A DNA stretch of 34,124 nucleotides from an uncultured Bacteroidota bacterium. Lineage in GTDB: Bacteria > Bacteroidota > Bacteroidia > Chitinophagales > Chitinophagaceae. The stretch is from contig CAINFN010000062.1 in the NCBI GenBank assembly GCA_903848125.1, positions 1-34,124 of the forward strand, in the 5' to 3' direction. Each line of letters starts with the position of its first letter. Within the stretch, counting starts at the first letter, position 1. The position numbers and the translations under genes are program-made. Positions 9,083 to 18,612 of the stretch are shown in pieces. Under the pieces are notes generated by a model. That model had not been told where the DNA came from and ran no database searches. It saw nothing but the letters and a program-made list of their open reading frames with translations.

Positions 9083-9085
9083 GTC

Positions 9086-10054
9086 ATGAAACAATTTATT
9101 TCAGTGAAGGATGTGAAGGATATTAATGTATTGGTAAAGCAAGCATTACACTATAAAGCAAATCCATTTGCAGATAAGGCATTGGGTGCAAATAAAAGAA
9201 TTGGATTACTTTTTTTAAATCCAAGTTTAAGAACTAGATTAAGTACACAAGTAGCGGCACAGCAATTAGGTATGGAGCCAATTGTTTTTAATGTAGATAA
9301 GGAAGGATGGGCTTTGGAATTTATAGAAGGGGCCATTATGAACGGAACTACCGTAGAGCATATAAAAGATGCAGCACCTGTATTAGGTAATTATTTTGAT
9401 ATTTTATGTATTAGAACTTTTCCTGGCTTAGTCAATAAAGAAGAAGACTATAATGAAAAAATAATCAACCAGTTTATTAAATATGCCGGTATTCCTATTG
9501 TAAGTTTAGAATCTGCAACCCTTCATCCATTGCAATCCTTAACGGATATTATTACCATACAAGAGTCGATGGCAGCTAACCCAATCTTTATCAACAAGAA
9601 ACCTAAAATTGTTTTAACCTGGGCGCCACATATCAAACCTATCCCACAATGTGTAGCCAATAGTTTTAGCGAATGGGTAAATGCATGGGGAGCAGCCGAT
9701 TTTGTAATCACCCATCCTAAAGGCCACGAACTTTCCACTGAATTTACAAAGGGAGCGAGTATTACCAACGATCAAGAAGCGGCATTAAAAGAGGCAGATT
9801 TTGTGTACGTAAAAAATTGGAGTAGCTATGAACAATATGGAAAAATTTTATGTGAAGATGCTCAATGGATGATGAATAATAATAAACTAGCACTTACCAA
9901 TAATGCAAAAGTGATGCATTGTTTACCTGTAAGAAGAAATGTAGAATTGAGTGATGAAATTTTGGATGGGCCTAATAGCTTAGTAACTAAAGAAGCGGCT
10001 AATAGAGTATGGGCGGCACAAGCGGTGTTGTCTGAAATTTTGAAAAATCATTAA
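9086..10054 (+). CDS. argF': N-acylornithine carbamoyltransferase (acetyl- or succinyl-ornithine type)
   Basis: SLRTRLSTQVAA carbamoyl-phosphate motif, LESATLHPLQSLTDIITIQE, MHCLPVRRNVELSDE; features of the acylornithine rather than ornithine transcarbamylase branch. Confidence 0.88.
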   Translation: MKQFISVKDVKDINVLVKQALHYKANPFADKALGANKRIGLLFLNPSLRTRLSTQVAAQQLGMEPIVFNVDKEGWALEFIEGAIMNGTTVEHIKDAAPVLGNYFDILCIRTFPGLVNKEEDYNEKIINQFIKYAGIPIVSLESATLHPLQSLTDIITIQESMAANPIFINKKPKIVLTWAPHIKPIPQCVANSFSEWVNAWGAADFVITHPKGHELSTEFTKGASITNDQEAALKEADFVYVKNWSSYEQYGKILCEDAQWMMNNNKLALTNNAKVMHCLPVRRNVELSDEILDGPNSLVTKEAANRVWAAQAVLSEILKNH

Positions 10055-10092
10055 AAATTCAGGTTAATAATAAAACGAATTGAATTAATTAT

Positions 10093-10875
10093 ATGGAATC
10101 ATTGTATGTTATTAAAATAGGAGGCAATATTGTTGACAATCCAACTTTGTTAACTGCTTGCTTGCAATCTTTTGCGAAAGTAAAGGGCCAAGTTATTTTA
10201 GTGCATGGTGGTGGTAAGTTAGCTACTAGTATAGCTACTTCTATGGGCGTGGAACAAAAAATGGTACAAGGTAGACGTATTACTGATGAAGCTACTTTAA
10301 AAATAGTCACTATGGTGTACGCTGGCTATATTAATAAAAACATAGTGGCGCAATTGCAAGCAGAAGGCCTTGATGCTATTGGATTATCTGGTGTAGATGG
10401 CAATTTAATTCTTGCACATAAAAGAATCAATGCCGCAATTGATTTTGGTTTTGTTGGGGATATCGATCAAATAAATACCCCTTTGCTTTTACAGTTACTT
10501 TCTAACAACAGTAGACTAGTGATAGCCCCTATTACACATGATGGTCATGGCCAATTACTTAATACCAATGCAGACACCATTGCGCAAAGTATTGCAACCT
10601 CTTTGGCTAAGACCTACCAAGTACATCTGATATATGGCTTTGAAAAAGAAGGCGTACTAAGTGATATTGACAATCCTAGTTCTGTAATTTTGCAAATTGA
10701 TAATGCAGCATATAACAATTTGAAAGAAAAAAAGGTCATATTTGAAGGAATGATTCCCAAAATTGACAATGCTTTTTCGGCACTTGAAAATGGAGTACAA
10801 TCTGTGATCATAGGCAAAGCAGAAAGATTAAATGAATTAATACAAGGCACCGCAGGTACCACAATTAAATTATAA
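10093..10875 (+). CDS. argB: acetylglutamate kinase
   Basis: VIKIGGNIVDN, LVHGGGKLATSIA, GLSGVDGNL, VIIGKAERLNELIQGTAGTTI. Confidence 0.93.
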   Translation: MESLYVIKIGGNIVDNPTLLTACLQSFAKVKGQVILVHGGGKLATSIATSMGVEQKMVQGRRITDEATLKIVTMVYAGYINKNIVAQLQAEGLDAIGLSGVDGNLILAHKRINAAIDFGFVGDIDQINTPLLLQLLSNNSRLVIAPITHDGHGQLLNTNADTIAQSIATSLAKTYQVHLIYGFEKEGVLSDIDNPSSVILQIDNAAYNNLKEKKVIFEGMIPKIDNAFSALENGVQSVIIGKAERLNELIQGTAGTTIKL

Positions 10876-11978
10876 TGTCAGAACATTACGATACCGCTAA
10901 TTTTAATAACATAGCATTGCTGCAAAAGGATGCTGTTGACTTATTAAAAAATTTAATAGCTATTCCATCTTTTAGTAAGGAGGAAGATAAAACAGCGGCG
11001 CACATTATACAATTTTTGACAGCACGTACTATTAAAGTAGAGCAAGCTAAAAATAATGTATGGGCCACTAATTTACATTTTGATACTGCTAAGCCTTCCT
11101 TATTATTAAACTCACACCATGATACGGTGAGGCCTAATAAGGGCTATACCCTTGAGCCTTTTCATCCAATTGAAAAAGAAGGTAAAATATATGGATTAGG
11201 CAGCAATGATGCGGGTGGTTGTTTAGTGAGCTTAATAGCTACTTTCTTGTATTTTTATCCTCAAACTAATTTACCTTATAATATTGTTTTAGTAGCTTCT
11301 GCAGAAGAAGAAATTTCAGGACACGATGGTATTGAATTGGCTTTACCTCAATTGCCTACTATTGATTTTGGTATTGTTGGAGAACCTACTAAAATGGAAA
11401 TGGCCATTGCGGAGCGAGGCTTACTTGTGTTAGATGTGGTGGCAACTGGAATTGCTGGGCACGCAGCAAGAGAAGAAGGGGTAAATGCTTTGTACAAAAT
11501 ACTACCTGATATCGATTGGTTTAAAAGTTTTGAATTTGAAAAAGTATCACCCTTGTTGGGAAAAGTGAAGATGAGTGTTACAGCAATAGAAACAGATAAT
11601 AAGCAACACAATGTGGTCCCTTCTAATTGTAAAATGGTGGTGGACGTTCGGGTGAATGAATTGTATTCTTTTGAAGAAATTTTGGAAACTATTGGCCAGC
11701 ATATAAATGCAATAGCTACACCCAGAAGTGTAAGAATGCGTTCAACTAGCATAGCACTGGACCACCCTTTAGTTAAAGCAGGTTTGCTATTAGGAAAAGG
11801 GTATTATGGTTCTGTAACTACTTCAGATAAAGCATTAATGCCTTTCCCTGCCTTAAAAATGGGACCTGGTGATTCTGCAAGAAGCCATACAGCGGATGAA
11901 TTTATTTTTATAAAAGAGATAGAGGAGGGAATTGTAACTTATATTCAATTACTTGAAAAAATGTTTAACCATGAGTAA
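10875..11978 (+). CDS. argE: M20-family acylornithine deacetylase
   Basis: LLNSHHDTV, GLGSNDAGGCL, ASAEEEISG metallopeptidase motifs; overlaps argB stop by 1 nt (TAATG). Confidence 0.88.
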   Translation: MSEHYDTANFNNIALLQKDAVDLLKNLIAIPSFSKEEDKTAAHIIQFLTARTIKVEQAKNNVWATNLHFDTAKPSLLLNSHHDTVRPNKGYTLEPFHPIEKEGKIYGLGSNDAGGCLVSLIATFLYFYPQTNLPYNIVLVASAEEEISGHDGIELALPQLPTIDFGIVGEPTKMEMAIAERGLLVLDVVATGIAGHAAREEGVNALYKILPDIDWFKSFEFEKVSPLLGKVKMSVTAIETDNKQHNVVPSNCKMVVDVRVNELYSFEEILETIGQHINAIATPRSVRMRSTSIALDHPLVKAGLLLGKGYYGSVTTSDKALMPFPALKMGPGDSARSHTADEFIFIKEIEEGIVTYIQLLEKMFNHE

Positions 11979-13308
11979 GCTTTGGCAAAAAAATAGCAAC
12001 ACATCTGCCTTGGTAGAAAAATTTACCATTGGAAATGATCAAGCCATGGATACTTATCTGGCTGCCTACGATGTATTGGGGTCTATTGCACACACTACCA
12101 TGTTGTCTGAGGTTGGTTTACTAACTGCAGTAGAACAAACCCAACTTAAAAAAGCGTTAATTGAAATTTACCAAAAAATACAAGCGGGCGAATTCAAATT
12201 GGATCCAGGAGTGGAAGACATTCATTCACAAGTAGAAATGATGTTGACTGAAAGTTTAGGAGATGTTGGAAAAAAAATTCATAGTGCTAGGAGTAGGAAT
12301 GATCAAGTATTAGTAGACATTAAATTATTTTTACGTGCCGAATTAATTAGTATGAGTGCGGCTGTTCAATCATTTTTTACTTTACTTCAAGAAAAAAGCG
12401 AAGCACATAAAAATGATTTACTTCCTGGGTATACTCATTTGCAATTGGCCATGCCTTCTTCATTTGGTTTGTGGTTAGGTGCTTATGCCGAAAGCTTAGT
12501 TGATGATATGACTATGTTACAAGCAGCGTATACAATTGTAAATAAAAATCCCTTAGGATCAGCAGCGGGGTATGGCTCCTCTTTTCCTATCAATAGAAAA
12601 AGAACTACTGAATTATTGGGTTTTGAAACGCTTAACTATAATGTGGTATATGCCCAAATGGGTCGTGGAAAAGCTGAGCGAGTAACTGCTATGGCATTGG
12701 CCAATATTGCAGATACCTTATCTAAACTAAGTATGGATGCATGCTTGTTTATGAACCAAAATTTTGGATTTATACAATTCCCCGAAGAATTAACTACTGG
12801 ATCAAGTATTATGCCGCATAAAAAAAATCCAGATGTTTTTGAATTAATAAGAGCTTATTGTAATCGAATTAAAGCACTGCCAAATGAAATTATGATGATG
12901 ACTACTAATTTACCATCTGGGTATCATCGTGATTTACAATTATTAAAAGAGCATTTATTTCCTGCGTTTACACAACTAAAAAACTGCATGGAGATGGCTA
13001 CTTTAATGATTCAAAACATGGTCGTAAAAAAAGATTTATTGGAAGATCCAAAATATCAATATTTATTTAGTGTTGAAGAAGTGAATAAATTAGTAATAGG
13101 TGGAATGCCTTTTAGAGATGCTTATAAGCAAGTAGGCTTGGCCATTGAAGCCGGTAATTTTACTTATACCACCCAAATGAAGCATACACACGAGGGTAGT
13201 TTGGGGAATCTTTGTACTTCTCAAATAGCAGCAACTATGCAAAAAGTGGTAGCATCTATGGAAATTGTTAAAGTAGAGCAACAAATTAAACAATTATTGA
13301 AACTTTAA
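11971..13308 (+). CDS. argH: argininosuccinate lyase
   Basis: GSSIMPHKKNPDVFE fumarase/lyase signature, SARSRNDQVLVD. ATG at 11971 (MSKLWQKN) is preferred over the track start at 11953; overlaps argE end by 8 nt. Confidence 0.95.
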   Translation: MSKLWQKNSNTSALVEKFTIGNDQAMDTYLAAYDVLGSIAHTTMLSEVGLLTAVEQTQLKKALIEIYQKIQAGEFKLDPGVEDIHSQVEMMLTESLGDVGKKIHSARSRNDQVLVDIKLFLRAELISMSAAVQSFFTLLQEKSEAHKNDLLPGYTHLQLAMPSSFGLWLGAYAESLVDDMTMLQAAYTIVNKNPLGSAAGYGSSFPINRKRTTELLGFETLNYNVVYAQMGRGKAERVTAMALANIADTLSKLSMDACLFMNQNFGFIQFPEELTTGSSIMPHKKNPDVFELIRAYCNRIKALPNEIMMMTTNLPSGYHRDLQLLKEHLFPAFTQLKNCMEMATLMIQNMVVKKDLLEDPKYQYLFSVEEVNKLVIGGMPFRDAYKQVGLAIEAGNFTYTTQMKHTHEGSLGNLCTSQIAATMQKVVASMEIVKVEQQIKQLLKL

Positions 13309-13367
13309 GCCAATAATTCAAAACCTTACTCTACTTTTGAACCTCTCAAGAAGAAAAAAAATATACT

Positions 13368-14120
13368 ATGAAAAAAACATTAATTATTTTAAGTTTAGTT
13401 GTAGCCAGCATGAGTAGTATGGCGCAAACTAAAACTACCCCACCTAAACAAGTAAAAGTGGGTAATGCACAAGTGAAAGTAGGCAATACAAAAATTGCCG
13501 TTGGCGAAACCTCCCCTGCTTTAATTAAAAATGCCAAAGACAGTGCTTCTTATGCATTGGGTTATAGAATTGCACAAAGCATGAAGGGCCAAGGATTACA
13601 AGCTATTAATATGGCCATCTTCGAAAAGGGGATGAGTGCAGGATTTCTTTCAAAAGGAATCATTCCAGATAGTTTATTAGACAATTGTATTAAAACCTAC
13701 CAAGATAAAATGAGTCAAGAAAAAATCACAGCAAATCGTGCAGCAGGCGCTGCCTTTTTAGCGGAAAATGCAAAAAAACCAGGCGTAGTTAAAATGTCTA
13801 ATGGTATGCAATACCTAGTCATATTAGCTGGTAAAGATACCACCAAGCCAACACTAAAAAGTAAAGTAAAAGTACATTACCATGGTACGCTTATTGACGG
13901 AACTGTTTTTGATAGTTCTGTTCAAAGAGGGGAACCCATCAGTTTTCCATTGAATGGTGTTATTAAAGGCTGGCAAGATGGCTTACAATTAATGTCTTTG
14001 GGCAGCAAATGGAAGTTATTCATTCCTTCTGAATTGGCTTATGGCGAACGTTCTGCAGGACCAACTATAGGACCAGGGTCTACTTTGATATTTGAAGTAG
14101 AATTATTGGGTATAGAATAA
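13368..14120 (+). CDS. secreted FKBP-type peptidyl-prolyl cis-trans isomerase
   Basis: Signal peptide; [44 protein letters not shown] and [12 protein letters not shown] motifs. Confidence 0.93.
   Translation: MKKTLIILSLVVASMSSMAQTKTTPPKQVKVGNAQVKVGNTKIAVGETSPALIKNAKDSASYALGYRIAQSMKGQGLQAINMAIFEKGMSAGFLSKGIIPDSLLDNCIKTYQDKMSQEKITANRAAGAAFLAENAKKPGVVKMSNGMQYLVILAGKDTTKPTLKSKVKVHYHGTLIDGTVFDSSVQRGEPISFPLNGVIKGWQDGLQLMSLGSKWKLFIPSELAYGERSAGPTIGPGSTLIFEVELLGIE
13449..13511 (+). repeat. three 21-bp in-frame tandem units ([21 protein letters not shown])
   Basis: Direct alignment of consecutive 21-nt units inside the FKBP gene; the third is diverged. Confidence 0.75.
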
Positions 14121-14137
14121 GCTTTAATTAATTTTTA

Positions 14138-14177
14138 AACACCCCCTTCCTGAATTCAAAGGAGGGGGGTGTTTTTA
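14138..14177 (+). terminator. intrinsic terminator after FKBP gene
   Basis: AACACCCCCTTCC-tgaattcaaa-GGAGGGGGGTGTTTTTATT: GC-rich stem followed by T-run. Confidence 0.88.
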
Positions 14178-14220
14178 TTAGTATTATGTGGTAAATTTGC
14201 AGCAGTTATAAAACAGAATT

Positions 14221-14970
14221 ATGAATCAGAAGCTTTTAGTCTTAATCACCTTTGTGGCCCTATTTTTTGGCTGTTCTCCTAATAATGTAAAAATAGATGC
14301 CTCCATTTCAAAATTATTGGACAGTGCAGGGGTGCAAGGCAGTTTTGCTTTATTGGAAAATGGATCTGGCCAATTTACGATTTCAAATTTGTCTCGTTAT
14401 AAAGATTCAGCTTATAGCCCTTTAAACACTTTTTTTATTATTCCTAGTTTGATGGCTTTAGACAATGGCATGATTAGTCAAAATGCTAGTACCTGGGTAA
14501 GTGCAGATTCAATTGCCTTTTATCAGCATCTTATAGTTAACATAGGAAGAGCAGCCTTAATTAAAACCATTGATTCTATTCATTATGGTAAAGGAATAGT
14601 AAGCACCAACTTGAATGATTTTTGGAGAGATAATTCCTTGCGTATAACTGCAGATGAGCAACTTGGGCTTATTAAAAAAATGTTTTTTAAAGAATTACCC
14701 TTTCAAAAACGTTCTCAGGAATTGTTCAAAAAAATGATTTCCAAAGAAGACAATAGCAATTATCATTTAAGTTATATGGAAGCAGCTGATAGCTTGACTC
14801 AAATTTCTTGGGTAGTTGGTTTTTTTGAAGAAAATAAACACATTTATTTTTTTGTTTTAAATACAAGTGCGTCTAAACAAGGCTCGGCGCCTAATGGGAC
14901 TGTTCAATCTGCCGTACCCTTGTTAAAAACAATCTTACTACAACAAGGATTTTTAAAAGGACTTAGATAG
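14221..14970 (+). CDS. class D (OXA-type) beta-lactamase-like lipoprotein, predicted catalytically inactive
   Basis: Lipobox-like LFFGCS; colinear with OXA enzymes (LLDSAGVQGSFALLENG, PLNTFFIIPSLMALDNG, SIAFYQHL, YGKG, NDFWRDNSLRITADEQLGLIKKMFFKELPF, WVVGFFEENKHIYFFVLN) but catalytic motifs are altered. Confidence 0.7.
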   Translation: MNQKLLVLITFVALFFGCSPNNVKIDASISKLLDSAGVQGSFALLENGSGQFTISNLSRYKDSAYSPLNTFFIIPSLMALDNGMISQNASTWVSADSIAFYQHLIVNIGRAALIKTIDSIHYGKGIVSTNLNDFWRDNSLRITADEQLGLIKKMFFKELPFQKRSQELFKKMISKEDNSNYHLSYMEAADSLTQISWVVGFFEENKHIYFFVLNTSASKQGSAPNGTVQSAVPLLKTILLQQGFLKGLR

Positions 14971-15005
14971 GACAATAAAATAATTATCTTTACGATTTCA
15001 ATTTT

Positions 15006-17021
15006 ATGGAACAATATTGTAATTCACTTACCAGTTATCAACGTTTAATTACCCGAGAAGTAAAAGTGGGTAATTTAATGATTGGAGGAGGTCATCCTAT
15101 TCGTATTCAAACCATGACAACTTCTGATACGCTTGACACTGAAAAAACAGTGGCACAAGTAATTCGTTGTATAGAAGCAGGGGCTGAATTGGTTAGAATC
15201 ACCGCGCCAAGTAAAACGGAAGCAGAAAACTTAGCAAACATTAAAGCTGCTTTACATGCCAAAGGATATACCACACCTTTAGTTGCTGATATTCATTTCA
15301 CCCCGAATGCGGCCGAAATTGCTGCCACCATTGTAGAAAAAGTGAGAGTGAATCCAGGTAATTATGTGGACAAGAAAAAATTTGAACAAATTGAATATAC
15401 CGATGCGGAGTATCTTGAAGAGATAGAAAGAATTAGAGAAAGATTTTCTCCATTGGTACTTATTTGTAAACAGCATGGAACTGCTATGCGTATTGGCACC
15501 AATCATGGTTCCTTAAGCGATAGAATTATGAGTAGGTATGGTGATACTGCCATGGGTATGGTAGAAAGCGCGATGGAATTTTTAAGAATTGCAAGAAGCT
15601 TAGACTATCATCAAATTATCTTAAGCATGAAATCGAGCAATCCGCTTGTGATGGTGCAAGCTTATCGATTATTGATACAACAAATGCAAAATGAATTTAA
15701 GGAATGCTATCCTTTGCATTTAGGTGTTACGGAAGCAGGCGATGGAGAAGATGGTCGTATTAAAAGTGCCATTGGTATTGGTACTTTATTAGAAGACGGC
15801 ATTGGAGATACCATTAGAGTGAGTTTAACGGAGGATCCAGAATTAGAAATACCAGTTTGTAAGGATTTAGTCAAGAGATATCCTGCTAATCGGATGAAAG
15901 GAATTCAGCATATTCCAACCATTGAAAAATTGGCATATAATCCATTTGAATACAAAAGAAGGGCTACTGTTAACATTAGTATCATTGGTGGAAAATCGGT
16001 TCCGGTAGTGTTGGCCGACTTTAGACACAAGGCAATAATTGTTCCGGATGATTTAATATCAATAGGTTATCAATATGATGCGGTTACCGATAAATGGACT
16101 ATTTCAGATGCTGCTGCTGATTTTATTTATATAGAAAATGCATTATTAGATTTTGATTTACCTGGTACATTAAGAGTCATTACTAAGCCTGAACTATGGG
16201 AGACAGTAACTGATCGCACTAAGTACTTACCCATTTTTGATTACAAAGAATATTTAAAAGCAACTCGAAAAAGTGCTTTTATCAATTTTGTGGAAGTAGA
16301 TTGTTTTGGATTTAAAAATGGAATAAGAGAAGATCAATTGTTAGAAATTGCCAAGGATAAATCCGTTGTATTTTGCTTGAGCAGCCCACTGGCGCATTCC
16401 ATGCCAGCGGTGCGTAGAATGCTGGTTCGAATGATGGAATTAAATATAAATAATCCTGTTATTTTAACAACACAAAGTGCTTGGACAAGTGCTGATGAGC
16501 ATTTAATTCATTTTGCCACCGAGACAGGGGCTCTTTTATTAGATGGAATGGGAGATGGCTTGTTCCTGGGCGTCAATAAAAAAATACATGACGAGTTTGC
16601 AAATTCTACAGAGGGCGGCAAAGTTTCGGGAAGAAATTATTTTAGCAATCATTCTATGGAGCAGTTTTTAAATACCACTGCATTTGGAATATTGCAAGCC
16701 ACTAGAACTAGAATTTCAAAAACAGAATATATTTCATGTCCTAGCTGTGGCAGAACCTTATTTGAATTACAAGAAACTACTGCTAAAATACGAAGTGTTA
16801 CTAGCCATTTGAAAGGATTAAAAATTGCCATCATGGGTTGTATTGTAAATGGACCAGGAGAAATGGCAGATGCTGATTTTGGTTATGTAGGAAGTGGAGT
16901 GGGTAAAATTACTTTGTATAAGGGAAAGGAAGTAATGAAAAGAAACATAGACAGTGCAGTAGCAGTGGATGAATTAATACAGCTACTAAAAGAGCATGGC
17001 GCTTGGATAGCACCCCAATAA
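15006..17021 (+). CDS. ispG: 4-hydroxy-3-methylbut-2-en-1-yl diphosphate synthase, long (three-domain) form
   Basis: IRIQTMTTSDTLDTEKTVAQV, LVADIHFTPNAAEIA; C-terminal SCPSCGRTLFELQ and GCIVNGPGEMADADFGYVG Fe-S region; 671 aa consistent with long form. Confidence 0.95.
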   Translation: MEQYCNSLTSYQRLITREVKVGNLMIGGGHPIRIQTMTTSDTLDTEKTVAQVIRCIEAGAELVRITAPSKTEAENLANIKAALHAKGYTTPLVADIHFTPNAAEIAATIVEKVRVNPGNYVDKKKFEQIEYTDAEYLEEIERIRERFSPLVLICKQHGTAMRIGTNHGSLSDRIMSRYGDTAMGMVESAMEFLRIARSLDYHQIILSMKSSNPLVMVQAYRLLIQQMQNEFKECYPLHLGVTEAGDGEDGRIKSAIGIGTLLEDGIGDTIRVSLTEDPELEIPVCKDLVKRYPANRMKGIQHIPTIEKLAYNPFEYKRRATVNISIIGGKSVPVVLADFRHKAIIVPDDLISIGYQYDAVTDKWTISDAAADFIYIENALLDFDLPGTLRVITKPELWETVTDRTKYLPIFDYKEYLKATRKSAFINFVEVDCFGFKNGIREDQLLEIAKDKSVVFCLSSPLAHSMPAVRRMLVRMMELNINNPVILTTQSAWTSADEHLIHFATETGALLLDGMGDGLFLGVNKKIHDEFANSTEGGKVSGRNYFSNHSMEQFLNTTAFGILQATRTRISKTEYISCPSCGRTLFELQETTAKIRSVTSHLKGLKIAIMGCIVNGPGEMADADFGYVGSGVGKITLYKGKEVMKRNIDSAVAVDELIQLLKEHGAWIAPQ

Positions 17022-17041
17022 TTTAATATTTAAATCACTTC

Positions 17042-17929
17042 ATGTATTTTATCATTTATATTTTTTGTTATACATTTTCATTGCTTCCTTGGCGAGTTAT
17101 GTATTTGATTAGTGATTTTGTTGCTTTCATTTTACAACATATTGTAAAATATAGAGTTGATGTGGTAACTCAAAATTTAAACATTGCATTTCCTAATAAG
17201 TCTACTGCAGAGAGGAAAAAAATTGCCAATGAATTTTACCAACAGTTTGCAGATTCTTTTATAGAGACTTTTAAATTGTTGTCCATGTCGGATGCTACTT
17301 TTAATAAAAGGTTTACCTCTAATGCAGAAGTATTAAAAGATTTATACAAGACAGGGCAGAATGTACAAATTATGGCAGGGCATTTTTTTAATTGGGAATT
17401 TGCCAATTGGGGTGCAGCTAAATATGGTCAATATCCTTTTATTGGCGTATACATGCCACTGAGTAATCCTCATTTTAATAAAATTATATTAGGCTTAAGA
17501 AAAAGATATGGAAGCATCCTAATTCCTGCTACTAATTTTAGAGCACAGTTTCAAAAGTTTGCTACGCAAGGTCGCTATGCCATGGCTTTGGCAGCTGATC
17601 AAAATCCAGGCAATCCATTATCTGCTTATTGGGTACCGTTTTTTGGGCAACTAACGCCATTTGTAAAAGGCCCAGAAAAGGGAGCGAAACTAAATAATAC
17701 AGCACAAGTTTTTGTGCATTTTTATAGAACCAAAAGAGGCTATTACCATTCTCAATACGAAGTCATGACCACCTCACCCAATTATTATAAAGATGGGCAA
17801 TTGACTGTTTTATATGTAAAAATACTTGAGGAAAAAATCAAGCAAAATCCAGCCAATTACTTATGGACCCATCGTCGTTGGAGGTATGCCTATGATGCTT
17901 CTAAGCACAGTAATTTGCTAGTACACTAA
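17042..17929 (+). CDS. LpxL/HtrB-type lysophospholipid (lipid A) acyltransferase
   Basis: HX4E motif in MAGHFFNWEFANWG; AADQNPG; N-terminal hydrophobic segment. Confidence 0.87.
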   Translation: MYFIIYIFCYTFSLLPWRVMYLISDFVAFILQHIVKYRVDVVTQNLNIAFPNKSTAERKKIANEFYQQFADSFIETFKLLSMSDATFNKRFTSNAEVLKDLYKTGQNVQIMAGHFFNWEFANWGAAKYGQYPFIGVYMPLSNPHFNKIILGLRKRYGSILIPATNFRAQFQKFATQGRYAMALAADQNPGNPLSAYWVPFFGQLTPFVKGPEKGAKLNNTAQVFVHFYRTKRGYYHSQYEVMTTSPNYYKDGQLTVLYVKILEEKIKQNPANYLWTHRRWRYAYDASKHSNLLVH

Positions 17930-17938
17930 TGATAAAAA

Positions 17939-18610
17939 TTAATTTAAAAAAGGGTCTTCTTCTGTAGGTTTTTGCTTTGTACTTTCAAAAGAAAATTTAT
18001 CTTTTATTTGAAGTAATTCTTCCCATCCTCTTTTTACTATTCTAATATTATGGATGCCTTGCTTTTTTAATAAACTTGCAGCAAGGGTATTGCTTTCTCC
18101 ATTATCGGTAATGATATAAATATTAAAATGCTCGTCTAATTCTGACATGCTCCCAGGGTCGCCCATTTCAGATAAGGGAACTGCCACTGAATTTTTGATA
18201 TGCTGTTTATCAAATACGGGTTCTTCACGTGTGTCTAATACCATTAGGTATTCGTCAAAGGGGATATCCATGGCTAATTCATCTACTTCTACCTCAATAA
18301 TTAAATCATATCTTTTGGAGGCAGCAACCCAGCTAGCAAAACCACCTATTAAATATCCTTTAATTTGGGTAAACTCAGCCTTGATAAAATAAGCCATCGT
18401 TTCTGCTACTAACTCATCTTCCGTTACAAAAACCATGGGTGTATCTTTAGTAAGGATACCCATTGCAATTGCATATTTAATGGTGGCTGGTGTAATATTA
18501 AGCGCATTGGGAATATAGCCATCTACAAACAATTCGGCAGGCCTTGTATCAATGATAAAAACAGATTCGTCCTTCAGAAGTGTTTGAAATTCTTCGATTG
18601 ATAAAGACAT
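17939..18610 (-). CDS. tandem rhodanese-like protein lacking both catalytic cysteines
   Basis: Two rhodanese-like modules (FIIDTRPAELFVDGYIPNALNI; VLDTREEPVFDKQHIKNSVAVPL); no Cys in the 223-aa sequence. Confidence 0.8.
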   Translation of the reverse strand: MSLSIEEFQTLLKDESVFIIDTRPAELFVDGYIPNALNITPATIKYAIAMGILTKDTPMVFVTEDELVAETMAYFIKAEFTQIKGYLIGGFASWVAASKRYDLIIEVEVDELAMDIPFDEYLMVLDTREEPVFDKQHIKNSVAVPLSEMGDPGSMSELDEHFNIYIITDNGESNTLAASLLKKQGIHNIRIVKRGWEELLQIKDKFSFESTKQKPTEEDPFLN

Positions 18611-18612
18611 AT

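Noticed and set aside
11348-11752. 134-aa minus-strand ORF inside argE
   Set aside because: Antisense shadow of a conserved M20 gene; Ser/Thr-rich composition typical of shadow frames.
13317-13341. TTCAAAA...TTTTGAA inverted repeat after argH as a terminator
   Set aside because: A/T-only stem and no following T-run; not convincing.
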